From contig JAOZUQ010000010.1 in the NCBI GenBank assembly GCA_029938635.1, forward strand, positions 1 to 59,180: 59,180 bases of DNA, written 5' to 3'. The position numbers and the translations under genes are program-made. The stretch is from Candidatus Aminicenantota bacterium. GTDB lineage: Bacteria > Acidobacteriota > Aminicenantia > UBA2199. Positions 41,818-49,539 of the stretch are shown piece by piece. Positions within the stretch are counted from its first letter, which is position 1. The number at the start of each line of letters is the position of its first letter. The notes under the pieces were generated by a model that saw nothing but the letters and a program-made list of their open reading frames with translations, made no database searches and was not told the DNA's origin.

Positions 41818-44310
41818 ATGTTCAGAGATATCTCATTTAAAAAAACATTTACTCCGTTTGTTATAGTAATCAATATATTAGTTCTGGCGATCATTATAAT
41901 GTTTTTCAGGATAAATCATGTAAATAACGAGAAAAATATTCAAACGGAACTGACTCAGGATATTGCTTCCGGTATTAATGATTATTATAAAAAGAAATTG
42001 GAAGTAATAAGATCTATCTCAACTATCAAGCAGATAGTTCAGATAAGTGCCGGAAAAGTCGTCCCCACCCAGGAATTGCTGACTGCTAATCTTAACAGTA
42101 TAAAAATAATCCTCGGAGCCGCACTATTATTTCAAATGAATTCTTCCGGAGATGTTATTGGTAGTTCGACATATGAAGGTTCTGAAACCCTGACAGGAAA
42201 TAATTATAAGTTCCGGCCCTATTTCAAGGATGCAATGAAGGGGCGTAATTCATTCTATACTGCTGTGGGGGTAACAACAGGTGAGCGGGGGATGTATTTT
42301 GGTTTTCCGGTCAGGAGCAATAAAAAAGTTTCCGGAGTAGTAGTTGTTAAATTCAATCTCAGCAGTATTGATGAAATTATCAAACGATCAGGTCTTACAG
42401 GAGGGATGATATCACCGGACAGGATCGTATTTTCATCCCCTGTTAAAAAATGGCTTTTCAGTGCTACCGGGAAGATCTCTTCTGAAAGACGTATTGAAAT
42501 AAAAAAATCAAGGCAATTGGGAAAGTTTAATATCGGGAGATTCCCCTATGATATAAATAGTGACAAAGTTGTATTCAGAGGAGAGAGCCATTTCACAAGT
42601 GAAATTGACCTGGAAATTAAGGGATGGAAATTATTTACTTTCTATCTTCCGAATTTGAAACTCAACTATCTATATCCTTCAATAATATTTCTATTCCTTC
42701 TAATTATTGAGTTGCTTGTGATAAACACAATAAGAGAATTCCGCAAAAGAAGAGTGTCAGAAATTACGACAAGGGAGAGCAGGGAGCGATTCCGGCATCT
42801 TTTTGAATCAGCGATGGATTCGATACTGATCCTTGATCACAAAAAAAATATTATAGCTGCAAATCCTGTCACGGAGAAGATCTTCGGATATCCAGATAAA
42901 GAATTAGAGGGACTTAAATTCAGGATCCTTTTCCATGGGGATGCTCAGCGTACAAGTGAAAAGCAGGTTAGAACAGTAGAGATGGAATTGAAAGGGCGAT
43001 TTGAATTTCACGGAAGGAAGAGAGATGGAAGCAGTATGTATGTCGATTGTTCAATGGTTTATCTTTGCGGGGAAAAAAAGGAGGAGTCAGTCTTTTTTAT
43101 AACATGCAGTGATATAACGGAAAGAAAAGAAGCTAATATCCTTCTTCATAATGCTAAAGAGGAAGCTGAAAAAGCCAATCAGTCAAAAAGTGAATTTCTG
43201 GCCAATATGTCACATGAGATCAGAACACCAATGACAGCTATCCTGGGGTTCTCCGAATTGCTTGAAGTATCTGAGTTAGACGAGAAGCAGAAAGAATATG
43301 TTGATATTATTAAAAACTCAGGCGAGTCATTACTCTACCTGATCGATGAGATTCTTGATTTTTCAAAAATTGAAGCGGGTAAAGTGGTCATAGAAAAAAA
43401 GAATTTTGAGCTGAAGAAGCTTCTCGCCAAAACAGAAAAAACTACAAAGATATGGATAAAGGGGAAAAAGGTAATATTAAATATAAAAGTTGATAAAAAA
43501 GTGCCCCGATTCCTATGTGGTGATCCTGAAAGGCTCAGGCAGATCCTCAGAAATCTTCTTAACAATGCTGTTAAGTTCACAGATGAGGGGGAAATTAACC
43601 TTGATATAAAATTAAGAAAGGAACTTGATCCATGGGTATCTCTCGAATTTATAGTAAGTGATACAGGGATCGGGATATCAAAAGATAATACGGATAAGTT
43701 GTTTAAATCATTCTCACAAATAGATTCAGCATTATCCCGGAATTATGAGGGGACCGGTCTTGGATTAGCCATTACTGCAAAACTTGTTGAAATGATGGGC
43801 GGATCCCTTGAAGTGGATAGTGATCTGGGCAAAGGGTCACGATTCAGTTTCTCAGTTAATATTGGCAGGGCAGATTCCGGAGGAGTTGAGAAAGAGGATA
43901 TAAATCACAATAAGGCCTGGTCCGGCAAAGATCTTTCAGAGTATTCAATCCTGGTTGTTGAAGATAATAGTGTTAACAGGATGCTCCTTGACTATACATT
44001 GAAAAAAGAGGGATTTGAAGTTGTAACAGCCGTAAACGGGAAAGAAGCGATGAGATCAATAGGGGAGAAGAAATTTGATGTTGTTTTAATGGACATTCAG
44101 ATGCCGGGAAAGGATGGAGTGGAAGTGACAAAAGAGATCAGGAAAACTTTACAAAAGAATGTCCCTGTGATCGCGCTTACGGCGAATGCGATGAAAGGCG
44201 ACAGGGAAAAATATATTGATCTGGGACTTGATGATTATCTCAGCAAACCGATAAAAAAGGGAGCCCTGATCAACACGGTCATCAAGTGGATCGTTGAATC
44301 AAAAGGATAA
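41818..44310 (+). CDS. Hybrid sensor histidine kinase/response regulator
   Basis: An 830-residue membrane sensor. Helix 1 (about residues 10-32) and helix 2 (about 283-305) bracket a Cache-like periplasmic domain. A PAS domain follows (about 325-445, with IAANPVTEKIFGYPDKELEG), then HisKA with the phosphorylated H466 in NMSHEIRTPM, an ATPase domain (LLNNAVKFTDEG, DTGIGI, GTGLGL) and a C-terminal receiver with phosphoacceptor D759 in VLMDIQMPG. No partner regulator with an output domain is adjacent, so the phosphate may pass to a distant protein. The signal is unknown. Confidence 0.93.
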   Translation: MFRDISFKKTFTPFVIVINILVLAIIIMFFRINHVNNEKNIQTELTQDIASGINDYYKKKLEVIRSISTIKQIVQISAGKVVPTQELLTANLNSIKIILGAALLFQMNSSGDVIGSSTYEGSETLTGNNYKFRPYFKDAMKGRNSFYTAVGVTTGERGMYFGFPVRSNKKVSGVVVVKFNLSSIDEIIKRSGLTGGMISPDRIVFSSPVKKWLFSATGKISSERRIEIKKSRQLGKFNIGRFPYDINSDKVVFRGESHFTSEIDLEIKGWKLFTFYLPNLKLNYLYPSIIFLFLLIIELLVINTIREFRKRRVSEITTRESRERFRHLFESAMDSILILDHKKNIIAANPVTEKIFGYPDKELEGLKFRILFHGDAQRTSEKQVRTVEMELKGRFEFHGRKRDGSSMYVDCSMVYLCGEKKEESVFFITCSDITERKEANILLHNAKEEAEKANQSKSEFLANMSHEIRTPMTAILGFSELLEVSELDEKQKEYVDIIKNSGESLLYLIDEILDFSKIEAGKVVIEKKNFELKKLLAKTEKTTKIWIKGKKVILNIKVDKKVPRFLCGDPERLRQILRNLLNNAVKFTDEGEINLDIKLRKELDPWVSLEFIVSDTGIGISKDNTDKLFKSFSQIDSALSRNYEGTGLGLAITAKLVEMMGGSLEVDSDLGKGSRFSFSVNIGRADSGGVEKEDINHNKAWSGKDLSEYSILVVEDNSVNRMLLDYTLKKEGFEVVTAVNGKEAMRSIGEKKFDVVLMDIQMPGKDGVEVTKEIRKTLQKNVPVIALTANAMKGDREKYIDLGLDDYLSKPIKKGALINTVIKWIVESKG

Positions 44311-44398
44311 CAACTCTCTGCATTCAAAAGTCAGAAGTCAGGGACAAGAGGTATTTCCGGGTATGATTTTTTCACCCCTTACCCCTGACCAGAATTAA

Positions 44399-44416
44399 GG
44401 GCAGTTTTTACTGCCC
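44399..44416. terminator. Hairpin between convergent genes
   Basis: Perfect 7-bp stem GGGCAGT/ACTGCCC with a TTTT loop between the kinase and the ankyrin gene. There is no T run on either side, so termination would be weak or factor-aided. Upstream of it, GTCAGGG and CCCTGAC (about 44337 and 44382) form a further loose inverted repeat. Confidence 0.4.
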
Positions 44417-44422
44417 CTGTAT

Positions 44423-46324
44423 TTACTTACATCCGGGATTGCATTTTTTTTTCTTTACATCTTTTGCGACGATTTTGAGTTTATTTATACTCTTCACTTT
44501 CCCGCCTTTGTAGAAGAACCAGTCACCCTCAACCAGGGGGTAATAAAATGGTGTTGATATTCCATCTTTCTTTGCTGTTTCTGCAAAGTCGATATAGCTT
44601 TTAGTGTTCGAACCGCCGTGCATCGGGAATACGGCTTTTGGTTTCATTTTTTTGATTGTGTAGTAAACACCCTGCTTAAGGCTCACCTTATCCCTGAAAT
44701 TGCATCCGGAAACAGGTGCAAAATAGAGGTCGGGAGTTAGTCCAAGGCTGGCCAGATAATCTGTAGTTGGCTTGAACTTCCCTGACATATCTCTTTTCAT
44801 ATTAGCATGATCGCCGGAGTGATATATTACAAGTCCGTCAACTTTTACGAGAAATGCAACTCCTGTGTCTGTCGATTCTATTGTGGTAACTTCCATCCCG
44901 TCAAGTTTCCATGTTTTCTGAGGCTTCAGGAATTTATATCCGTTCTTATCTTTCGGAGTAAATCCTGTGTAATAATTGATCTTGGTAACCTTATCTTTCC
45001 AGTCAAAAACTGCGGGCATATAATGGTCGGCATGATCATGAGATATGAAGACTGAAACATTCAGGCCTTTTATCTCTTCTGGATCGATAGCACCGTTCAT
45101 TAGTGATGGAGTATCCGAGATTGCATTCCTTTTCCAATAATCAAATATAAGCAGATTCTTCTCGGTTTTAATAGCCCATCCGCTATGGCCGGTGTACCAT
45201 ACAATAGCTGTTCCTTTCTCTAATTGTTTGTGAGCAGGATTCTTCTTTTTGAAGATGCTGAGAATATCCTCTTTTTCAGCTCCGGTTTTAAGGAGGGCCT
45301 TCGCCATCAATTTGTTCTTATACCTGCAGGCATAGAAGAGTGGAGTATTTCCTGAATCATCAAGAGCTTTAAAATCCGCTCCTGATTTGAGAAGCATTGC
45401 TCCGATCTTTCCATAACCTTTCGCTGCTGCGATATGGAGTGGTGAAGCTCCCATAAACTCCAGTTTCCCGTTCGGGTTTGCTTTGCTCTTTAACAACATG
45501 GCAACTGCCTTGATGTGCCCGGATGAGACGGCATTTGAGAGAGGCGAATTCCCTTTGTCATCAATTGCATTCGGATTGGCCCCATTTTTGAGAAAGGCCT
45601 CAATTGCTTCAAGATTTCCAGTTGAAGATGCGCCATGGAGTGGAGTAAATCCTGTTTTAGATTTGACATTAGGGGTGATTCCGGATTTGATAAGCAGTTC
45701 TATCATCTCTTTCTTCCCTCTCCAGGCGGAACTGTGAAGCATTGTCCATCCGTTTTCATCTTTACCGGTCACTTTTGCTCCCTTAGAGATAAGATATTTA
45801 ACAATGTTTAAGTTTTCTCCTGACCCAACGGTTGCATAATAGACAGGGGGGAGATTTCTTTTACTCTTCATGTCATTGATCTTTAGCCCTTTTTTAACAA
45901 GATACTTAACAGTGTCCAGGCTATTGCTTGCAACGGCATATGACAAAGCAGTCTCATTATCTTTCTCCCTTGCGTGAAGATCGGCACCGTTATCCAGAAG
46001 GAATTTTACAACTTCAAAGTGACCGTAACGGGATGCGAAGTTAAGCGGTCTGAGACGGTGACTCTCCTCTTCAAGGTTTACATCGGCCCCTTTTTTAACC
46101 AGGAACTTTACGATGTCAAGATGTCCCTTTGATGATGCTATATGGATCAGGGATCTTCCCCTCCCATTCTTTGTTTCGAGTTGGGTTTTATCCTTTTTCA
46201 CCATCTTCATCACAGTTTCAATATCTCCCTTTTCAACAAAGGCTACTATACTTCCAGCCGTAATGGTTCCAAAAACAAACAAAATACAGATAATTAAAAA
46301 TAACAATTTTTTAGATCTGTTCAT
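44423..46324 (-). CDS. Secreted ankyrin-repeat protein fused to a metallo-beta-lactamase-fold domain
   Basis: A 633-residue protein with a signal peptide (LLFLIICILFVFGTITAG). About ten ankyrin repeats occupy residues 25-350 (for example LIHIASSKGHLDIVKFLVKK and PLHGASSTGNLEAIEAFLKN). From about 370 to the end lies a UlaG/COG2220-like domain: IVWYTGHSGWAIKT, the metal motif SHDHADHY, YHSGDHAN, and FPMHGG. The C-terminus KKKKCNPGCK is basic with two cysteines. It is likely periplasmic or surface-located; the substrate is unknown. AGGAG precedes the ATG. It is the last gene of the YtrA-type operon. Confidence 0.88.
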   Translation of the reverse strand: MNRSKKLLFLIICILFVFGTITAGSIVAFVEKGDIETVMKMVKKDKTQLETKNGRGRSLIHIASSKGHLDIVKFLVKKGADVNLEEESHRLRPLNFASRYGHFEVVKFLLDNGADLHAREKDNETALSYAVASNSLDTVKYLVKKGLKINDMKSKRNLPPVYYATVGSGENLNIVKYLISKGAKVTGKDENGWTMLHSSAWRGKKEMIELLIKSGITPNVKSKTGFTPLHGASSTGNLEAIEAFLKNGANPNAIDDKGNSPLSNAVSSGHIKAVAMLLKSKANPNGKLEFMGASPLHIAAAKGYGKIGAMLLKSGADFKALDDSGNTPLFYACRYKNKLMAKALLKTGAEKEDILSIFKKKNPAHKQLEKGTAIVWYTGHSGWAIKTEKNLLIFDYWKRNAISDTPSLMNGAIDPEEIKGLNVSVFISHDHADHYMPAVFDWKDKVTKINYYTGFTPKDKNGYKFLKPQKTWKLDGMEVTTIESTDTGVAFLVKVDGLVIYHSGDHANMKRDMSGKFKPTTDYLASLGLTPDLYFAPVSGCNFRDKVSLKQGVYYTIKKMKPKAVFPMHGGSNTKSYIDFAETAKKDGISTPFYYPLVEGDWFFYKGGKVKSINKLKIVAKDVKKKKCNPGCK

Positions 46325-46335
46325 ATTATTCTCCT

Positions 46336-46461
46336 TTAATTTATTATCGTGATCTGGTAACTCTTTTCCTGTCCGGAAGTGCTGCTATTTTCCGGCTCTT
46401 TGTAAAGCCATGAGAACAGGACGAAAAGTATTAACAAAATAAAATAGACTATCTTTTTCAT
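46336..46461 (-). CDS. 41-residue single-pass membrane peptide
   Basis: A short ORF with a textbook AAGGAGG ribosome binding site 5 nt before its ATG. It begins MKKIVYFILLILFVLFSWLY, a basic N-terminus and one hydrophobic helix, and continues with a polar tail ending in ITIIN. Its stop codon is 11 nt before the ankyrin-fusion ATG and just upstream of that gene's AGGAG site, so the two are probably co-translated. I know no family for it. It may be a small membrane partner of the ABC permease or of the fusion protein. Confidence 0.6.
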   Translation of the reverse strand: MKKIVYFILLILFVLFSWLYKEPENSSTSGQEKSYQITIIN

Positions 46462-46462
46462 C

Positions 46463-46519
46463 TTACACCTCCTTTTTTCCAGCTTTTTTACGCAAACCTC
46501 TACCGTTAAAATGTGCCAT
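46463..46519 (-). CDS. 18-residue basic peptide ORF
   Basis: MAHFNGRGLRKKAGKKEV, preceded by CGGAG 8 nt upstream. Its end overlaps the ribosome binding site of the 41-residue ORF, with the stop codon 1 nt before the next ATG. It could be a true small protein or a leader peptide that couples translation of the following genes. It lies 26 nt behind the ABC permease gene. Confidence 0.4.
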   Translation of the reverse strand: MAHFNGRGLRKKAGKKEV

Positions 46520-46545
46520 TTTTTTTCTCCGAAAAAAGATTTAGT

Positions 46546-48171
46546 TTAGTTTATATTTTTAAATAAGTATTTTTCATACTCCTTACCGTTTGACACTACT
46601 ATCCCTTTTTCAAAGACCAGGACTCGTCTGTAACCTGTCATCCCTGTCTCCCACGATTCATGCCCGATAAGTTTCTCTCCCTCATATATATCTGCAGCAA
46701 CACCTTCCGCTGTCAGATAAACGAGGTAGAATTTATTGTTGATAACCTTATAATAAATCAAGTTTCTGCTCACTTTCCTTTTGATTGTGCTGTTTTCTTT
46801 AAAACTGTATATGAATGAATCTCTGCCGTTCTTGAAAACAACCTTCCTTTGAACTTCAGAACCGAATCTTCTTAATGCTTTCCTGAATTTTCCTGATCTC
46901 TCAAATATTGTTGTTATTTCATCATTCAGTTCATATAGGGTCATATTCCCTTTATTAAATATCAAAAGTTTGTTCCCCCATGCTGAAACTGCATCAGCTT
47001 TTATCCTCTTCTCAATATTACCGTCCGGCTTATATATAACTACGCTCTTGTTACTCCTGAGGAGAAATCTGAGAGGTGATCCCGATACATGGAAAATATA
47101 AATCCTTTTTTTATCGATCTCTTCAGTATTAAGCGGGTATCTTTTCATCTTTTTTCCGAGAAGAGAAGTTATCCTGTAACTTCTTTCTTTTCTTTTCCGC
47201 TGGAGGAAGAACATTTCACCGGATAACACCGGAGCAGTATCAAGGGGCCTTGTAAATACCGTCCACCAGTTTTTTTCAGTCCGGTAAAACAGGTCCAGCT
47301 TTTTTGAATTCTTGTCATATATATATATGTTCTTGTTTCTGAATTTATCAGGGCGGTGGCTCTGAAGGTAGATACTGTCTCCCTGTTCGGTCAGCGGCCA
47401 GAAACACTTCCCTTTTTTGAAAAATTTACCTTCATCTATGAATTGGATCCCCCCTGGCGACATCCGGTAGATACTACCTTCGTTTGTCATCAGGTGATAA
47501 CACCAGCTCCTCTCTATCTGGAAAAATCTGACAGATATCATAAGGAGTATTATCAGAGATGAATAACCAATGAAGCGGAGGTTGAATTTGAATAATGGTT
47601 TCAGGTCGAACCTGAAAAAGAATACGAAGAACAGGATAGGGAATGCGAGGAGGATCAGGTTCGATCTTAGAATTGTCTCTGAGCTGACAGTCCCCCTTGA
47701 GAATATGTTATCAAAGAAAGTTAATCCGCTTGACAGTATTGCTGTGAGAAAGAATGTTCCGATAAAACTTCTGAGGCTGATAGAAAATGATGCGGATACC
47801 AGAAAGAAAATGAAAAAGAATACAGCGAAGTCTGCGAGATTGAGAACGGTAGGGAGGCTGAAAATTTTGCTCAGACAGCAATAACATATGAAGACAAGGG
47901 TCAACAGGAATATCCTCGGTGTAAATTTTATAAGGAGTAGTCTCGGTTTCGATACCGGAAGTGTCAGCATATATTCCAGTGCGCCCTCTTCCCTTTCCCG
48001 GTTGAATATAGACCATCCGGAGAATGATGCGTATAGGAGAAGGAAAAGTTCGATAGCTGGGGCAATGTATGCATCTTTATCGGTATTCAGAATAGCAATG
48101 AATAGAGCGGCAATGATAAAAAATATTATCAACCCCTCTTTAAACACTTTTTTCAATTCAATTCTGATCAT
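46546..48171 (-). CDS. ABC-2 type permease with a large C-terminal extracytoplasmic-type domain
   Basis: A 541-residue protein. Residues 1-235 hold about six membrane helices with the ABC-2 features FNREREEGALEYMLTLPVSKPRLLLIKF. Residues 240-541 form an unusual extension made of short beta-strand units with repeated Tyr and Trp (IYRMSPGGIQFIDEGKFF, KNIYIYDKNSKKLDLFYR, KKIYIFHVSG-like), resembling an irregular beta-propeller. The start at ATG 48171 has GGGGG upstream and overlaps the ATPase gene by 14 nt; GTG 48177 is less likely. Substrate unknown. Confidence 0.78.
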   Translation of the reverse strand: MIRIELKKVFKEGLIIFFIIAALFIAILNTDKDAYIAPAIELFLLLYASFSGWSIFNREREEGALEYMLTLPVSKPRLLLIKFTPRIFLLTLVFICYCCLSKIFSLPTVLNLADFAVFFFIFFLVSASFSISLRSFIGTFFLTAILSSGLTFFDNIFSRGTVSSETILRSNLILLAFPILFFVFFFRFDLKPLFKFNLRFIGYSSLIILLMISVRFFQIERSWCYHLMTNEGSIYRMSPGGIQFIDEGKFFKKGKCFWPLTEQGDSIYLQSHRPDKFRNKNIYIYDKNSKKLDLFYRTEKNWWTVFTRPLDTAPVLSGEMFFLQRKRKERSYRITSLLGKKMKRYPLNTEEIDKKRIYIFHVSGSPLRFLLRSNKSVVIYKPDGNIEKRIKADAVSAWGNKLLIFNKGNMTLYELNDEITTIFERSGKFRKALRRFGSEVQRKVVFKNGRDSFIYSFKENSTIKRKVSRNLIYYKVINNKFYLVYLTAEGVAADIYEGEKLIGHESWETGMTGYRRVLVFEKGIVVSNGKEYEKYLFKNIN

Positions 48172-48979
48172 ATTCACCCCCGATAAATGCTCTCAATATT
48201 TCAGAAAGCTGGAGATATTCGACATCAAAATTTTCTTCATTTGTTTTGTTATATGGATATATATATTGTTCTGTCATCCCTTCCCATTTTCTGGAGAAAA
48301 TGACCGGCTGCCCCTTCAATTCTTTTTCAGAATAAACTCTCACACATTGGCTCCTTACTTTCTCGAAAGAGGAATCTTCGACTATAACCCCTTTGTTTAA
48401 TATAACTATTCTGTCCACAAGTCCTTCAATATCGAGTGCATCCTGGGTGGCAATTATTATCCCGAGTTTCGAATTTTCGATCCTCTCTTGGATAGATATT
48501 CTGAAGAGGTCGCGGAGGTGGGGATCAAGGAAGTGAATGACATCATCAATAAGGAGAAATTGGGGATCAGTACCCAGGACAAGAGAGAGATAGAACAATG
48601 TTCTCTCTCCCCTTGATAGCGAACTGACCTTCTGCTTCATATCAAAGTTATAACCTGAAATATTGTTGAATTTGTACCTTTTGTAAAAAGATGAGTGGAC
48701 TGTTATCGCTTCTGACAATTTCAGGTTCTCATATAGACTGAGTGAGGATGGGATATAGGCAACTCTTTTCCTGATATTGTGATAGGTCATATATTTGCCT
48801 AGGGATATATTCCCTTCCCCCGATCTGAGAATTCCGCAGATAGATCTCAAAAGTGTTGTCTTTCCGGCACCGTTAGGCCCGGCGAGGATGGTTGTTTCCC
48901 CTTTTTCAAAATATATGTTGAGGTTCTGCAGAATTGTTTTTTTGCCATATTTAAAGGAGTAATTCTTTACCTTTATCAT
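48158..48979 (-). CDS. ABC transporter ATP-binding protein (YtrB-like)
   Basis: A 273-residue ABC ATPase. Walker A is GPNGAGKTT (residues 34-42), the signature motif is LSRGE (121-125) instead of LSGGQ, and Walker B is FLLIDDV (141-147) with Asp at the usual catalytic Glu position. This combination occurs in small exporters or immunity transporters under YtrA-type regulators. The altered catalytic residue may slow hydrolysis. It overlaps GntR by 4 nt and the permease by 14 nt. Confidence 0.9.
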   Translation of the reverse strand: MIKVKNYSFKYGKKTILQNLNIYFEKGETTILAGPNGAGKTTLLRSICGILRSGEGNISLGKYMTYHNIRKRVAYIPSSLSLYENLKLSEAITVHSSFYKRYKFNNISGYNFDMKQKVSSLSRGERTLFYLSLVLGTDPQFLLIDDVIHFLDPHLRDLFRISIQERIENSKLGIIIATQDALDIEGLVDRIVILNKGVIVEDSSFEKVRSQCVRVYSEKELKGQPVIFSRKWEGMTEQYIYPYNKTNEENFDVEYLQLSEILRAFIGGEYDQN

Positions 48980-49356
48980 TTCTCCTCCCTGAAGTATTTT
49001 GAGATCATCTCTTTCATAGATTCAGGAGAGATCCCCATATCTACCGCCTTTTCTATAAATTTGTTAAATTCGTCTTCGAGCATTTCGATCTTTTTTTTTC
49101 CTGATGGTTTTTTCGAAGAGGCCCAGAATCCTTTTCCCGGCCTTCCGTCTATAATTTTTTCCTGCTGGAGTTCCCGGAAAGCTCTTGCAACTGTATTGGG
49201 GTTGATCTTAAGAAATGATGAAAGTTCCCTTATAGATGGAAGAGGGTCGTTTGTTTTCAGTAGATCTTTGGCGATTATATGTTTTATATTCCTCTTGATC
49301 TGTTCATACACCGGTACCGGTGATGTGAAGTCGACTGAGATCTCTTTTAATATCAT
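48976..49356 (-). CDS. GntR-family repressor, YtrA subfamily
   Basis: A 126-residue regulator with only the winged-helix domain (VPVYEQIKRNIKHIIAKDLL, DPLPSIRELSSFLKINPNTVARAF) and a short dimerisation tail, as in YtrA. YtrA-type proteins repress their own ABC-transporter operons and respond to cell-envelope stress, often antibiotics. A 24-bp palindrome covers its promoter. No ribosome binding site precedes the ATG. Confidence 0.92.
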   Translation of the reverse strand: MILKEISVDFTSPVPVYEQIKRNIKHIIAKDLLKTNDPLPSIRELSSFLKINPNTVARAFRELQQEKIIDGRPGKGFWASSKKPSGKKKIEMLEDEFNKFIEKAVDMGISPESMKEMISKYFREEK

Positions 49357-49364
49357 TTTATTTC

Positions 49365-49404
49365 ACTGTATCAATATGTTAATACAGTAATACGGCTGTG
49401 TCAA
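49365..49404 (-). promoter_or_regulatory. Promoter and palindromic operator of the YtrA-type operon
   Basis: On the minus strand TTGACA (49404-49399) and TAACAT (49381-49376) are 17 nt apart. A 24-bp near-palindrome at 49365-49388, with outer arms ACTGTAT and ATACAGT and two mismatched pairs inside, covers the -10. It resembles the known YtrA operator layout (AGTGTA, 13 nt, TACACT), so autorepression is likely. Confidence 0.75.
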
Positions 49405-49420
49405 CAAAAAAGTTTATTTT

Positions 49421-49448
49421 GTAGGGGCGAATAATTATTCGCCCCTAC
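49421..49448. repeat. Perfect 28-bp palindrome
   Basis: The two 14-bp arms (GTAGGGGCGAATAA and its exact complement) meet without a spacer. It is followed by eight T and a pyrimidine-rich tract of TATCTCC-type repeats to about 49495. GTAGGGG elements of this kind are widespread intergenic repeats. The T run could also stop plus-strand transcripts, but no plus-strand gene lies upstream. Confidence 0.7.
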
Positions 49449-49504
49449 GTTTTTTTTCTATCTCCTATCTTCTACCTCCTATCTCCTAATTCTTAAATTC
49501 AATA

Positions 49505-49533
49505 TTGAGTTCTCCCCTGATAAGAGATAATAT
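49505..49533 (+). promoter_or_regulatory. Promoter of the glycosyltransferase gene
   Basis: TTGAGT (49505-49510) and TAATAT (49528-49533) are 17 nt apart. The -10 ends 6 nt before the ATG at 49540 and no ribosome binding site is present. Confidence 0.6.
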
Positions 49534-49539
49534 TAACTA

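Noticed and set aside
44326-44395. GTCAGGG/CCCTGAC inverted repeat as an IS end
   Set aside because: Short arms, no transposase, and no target duplication visible.
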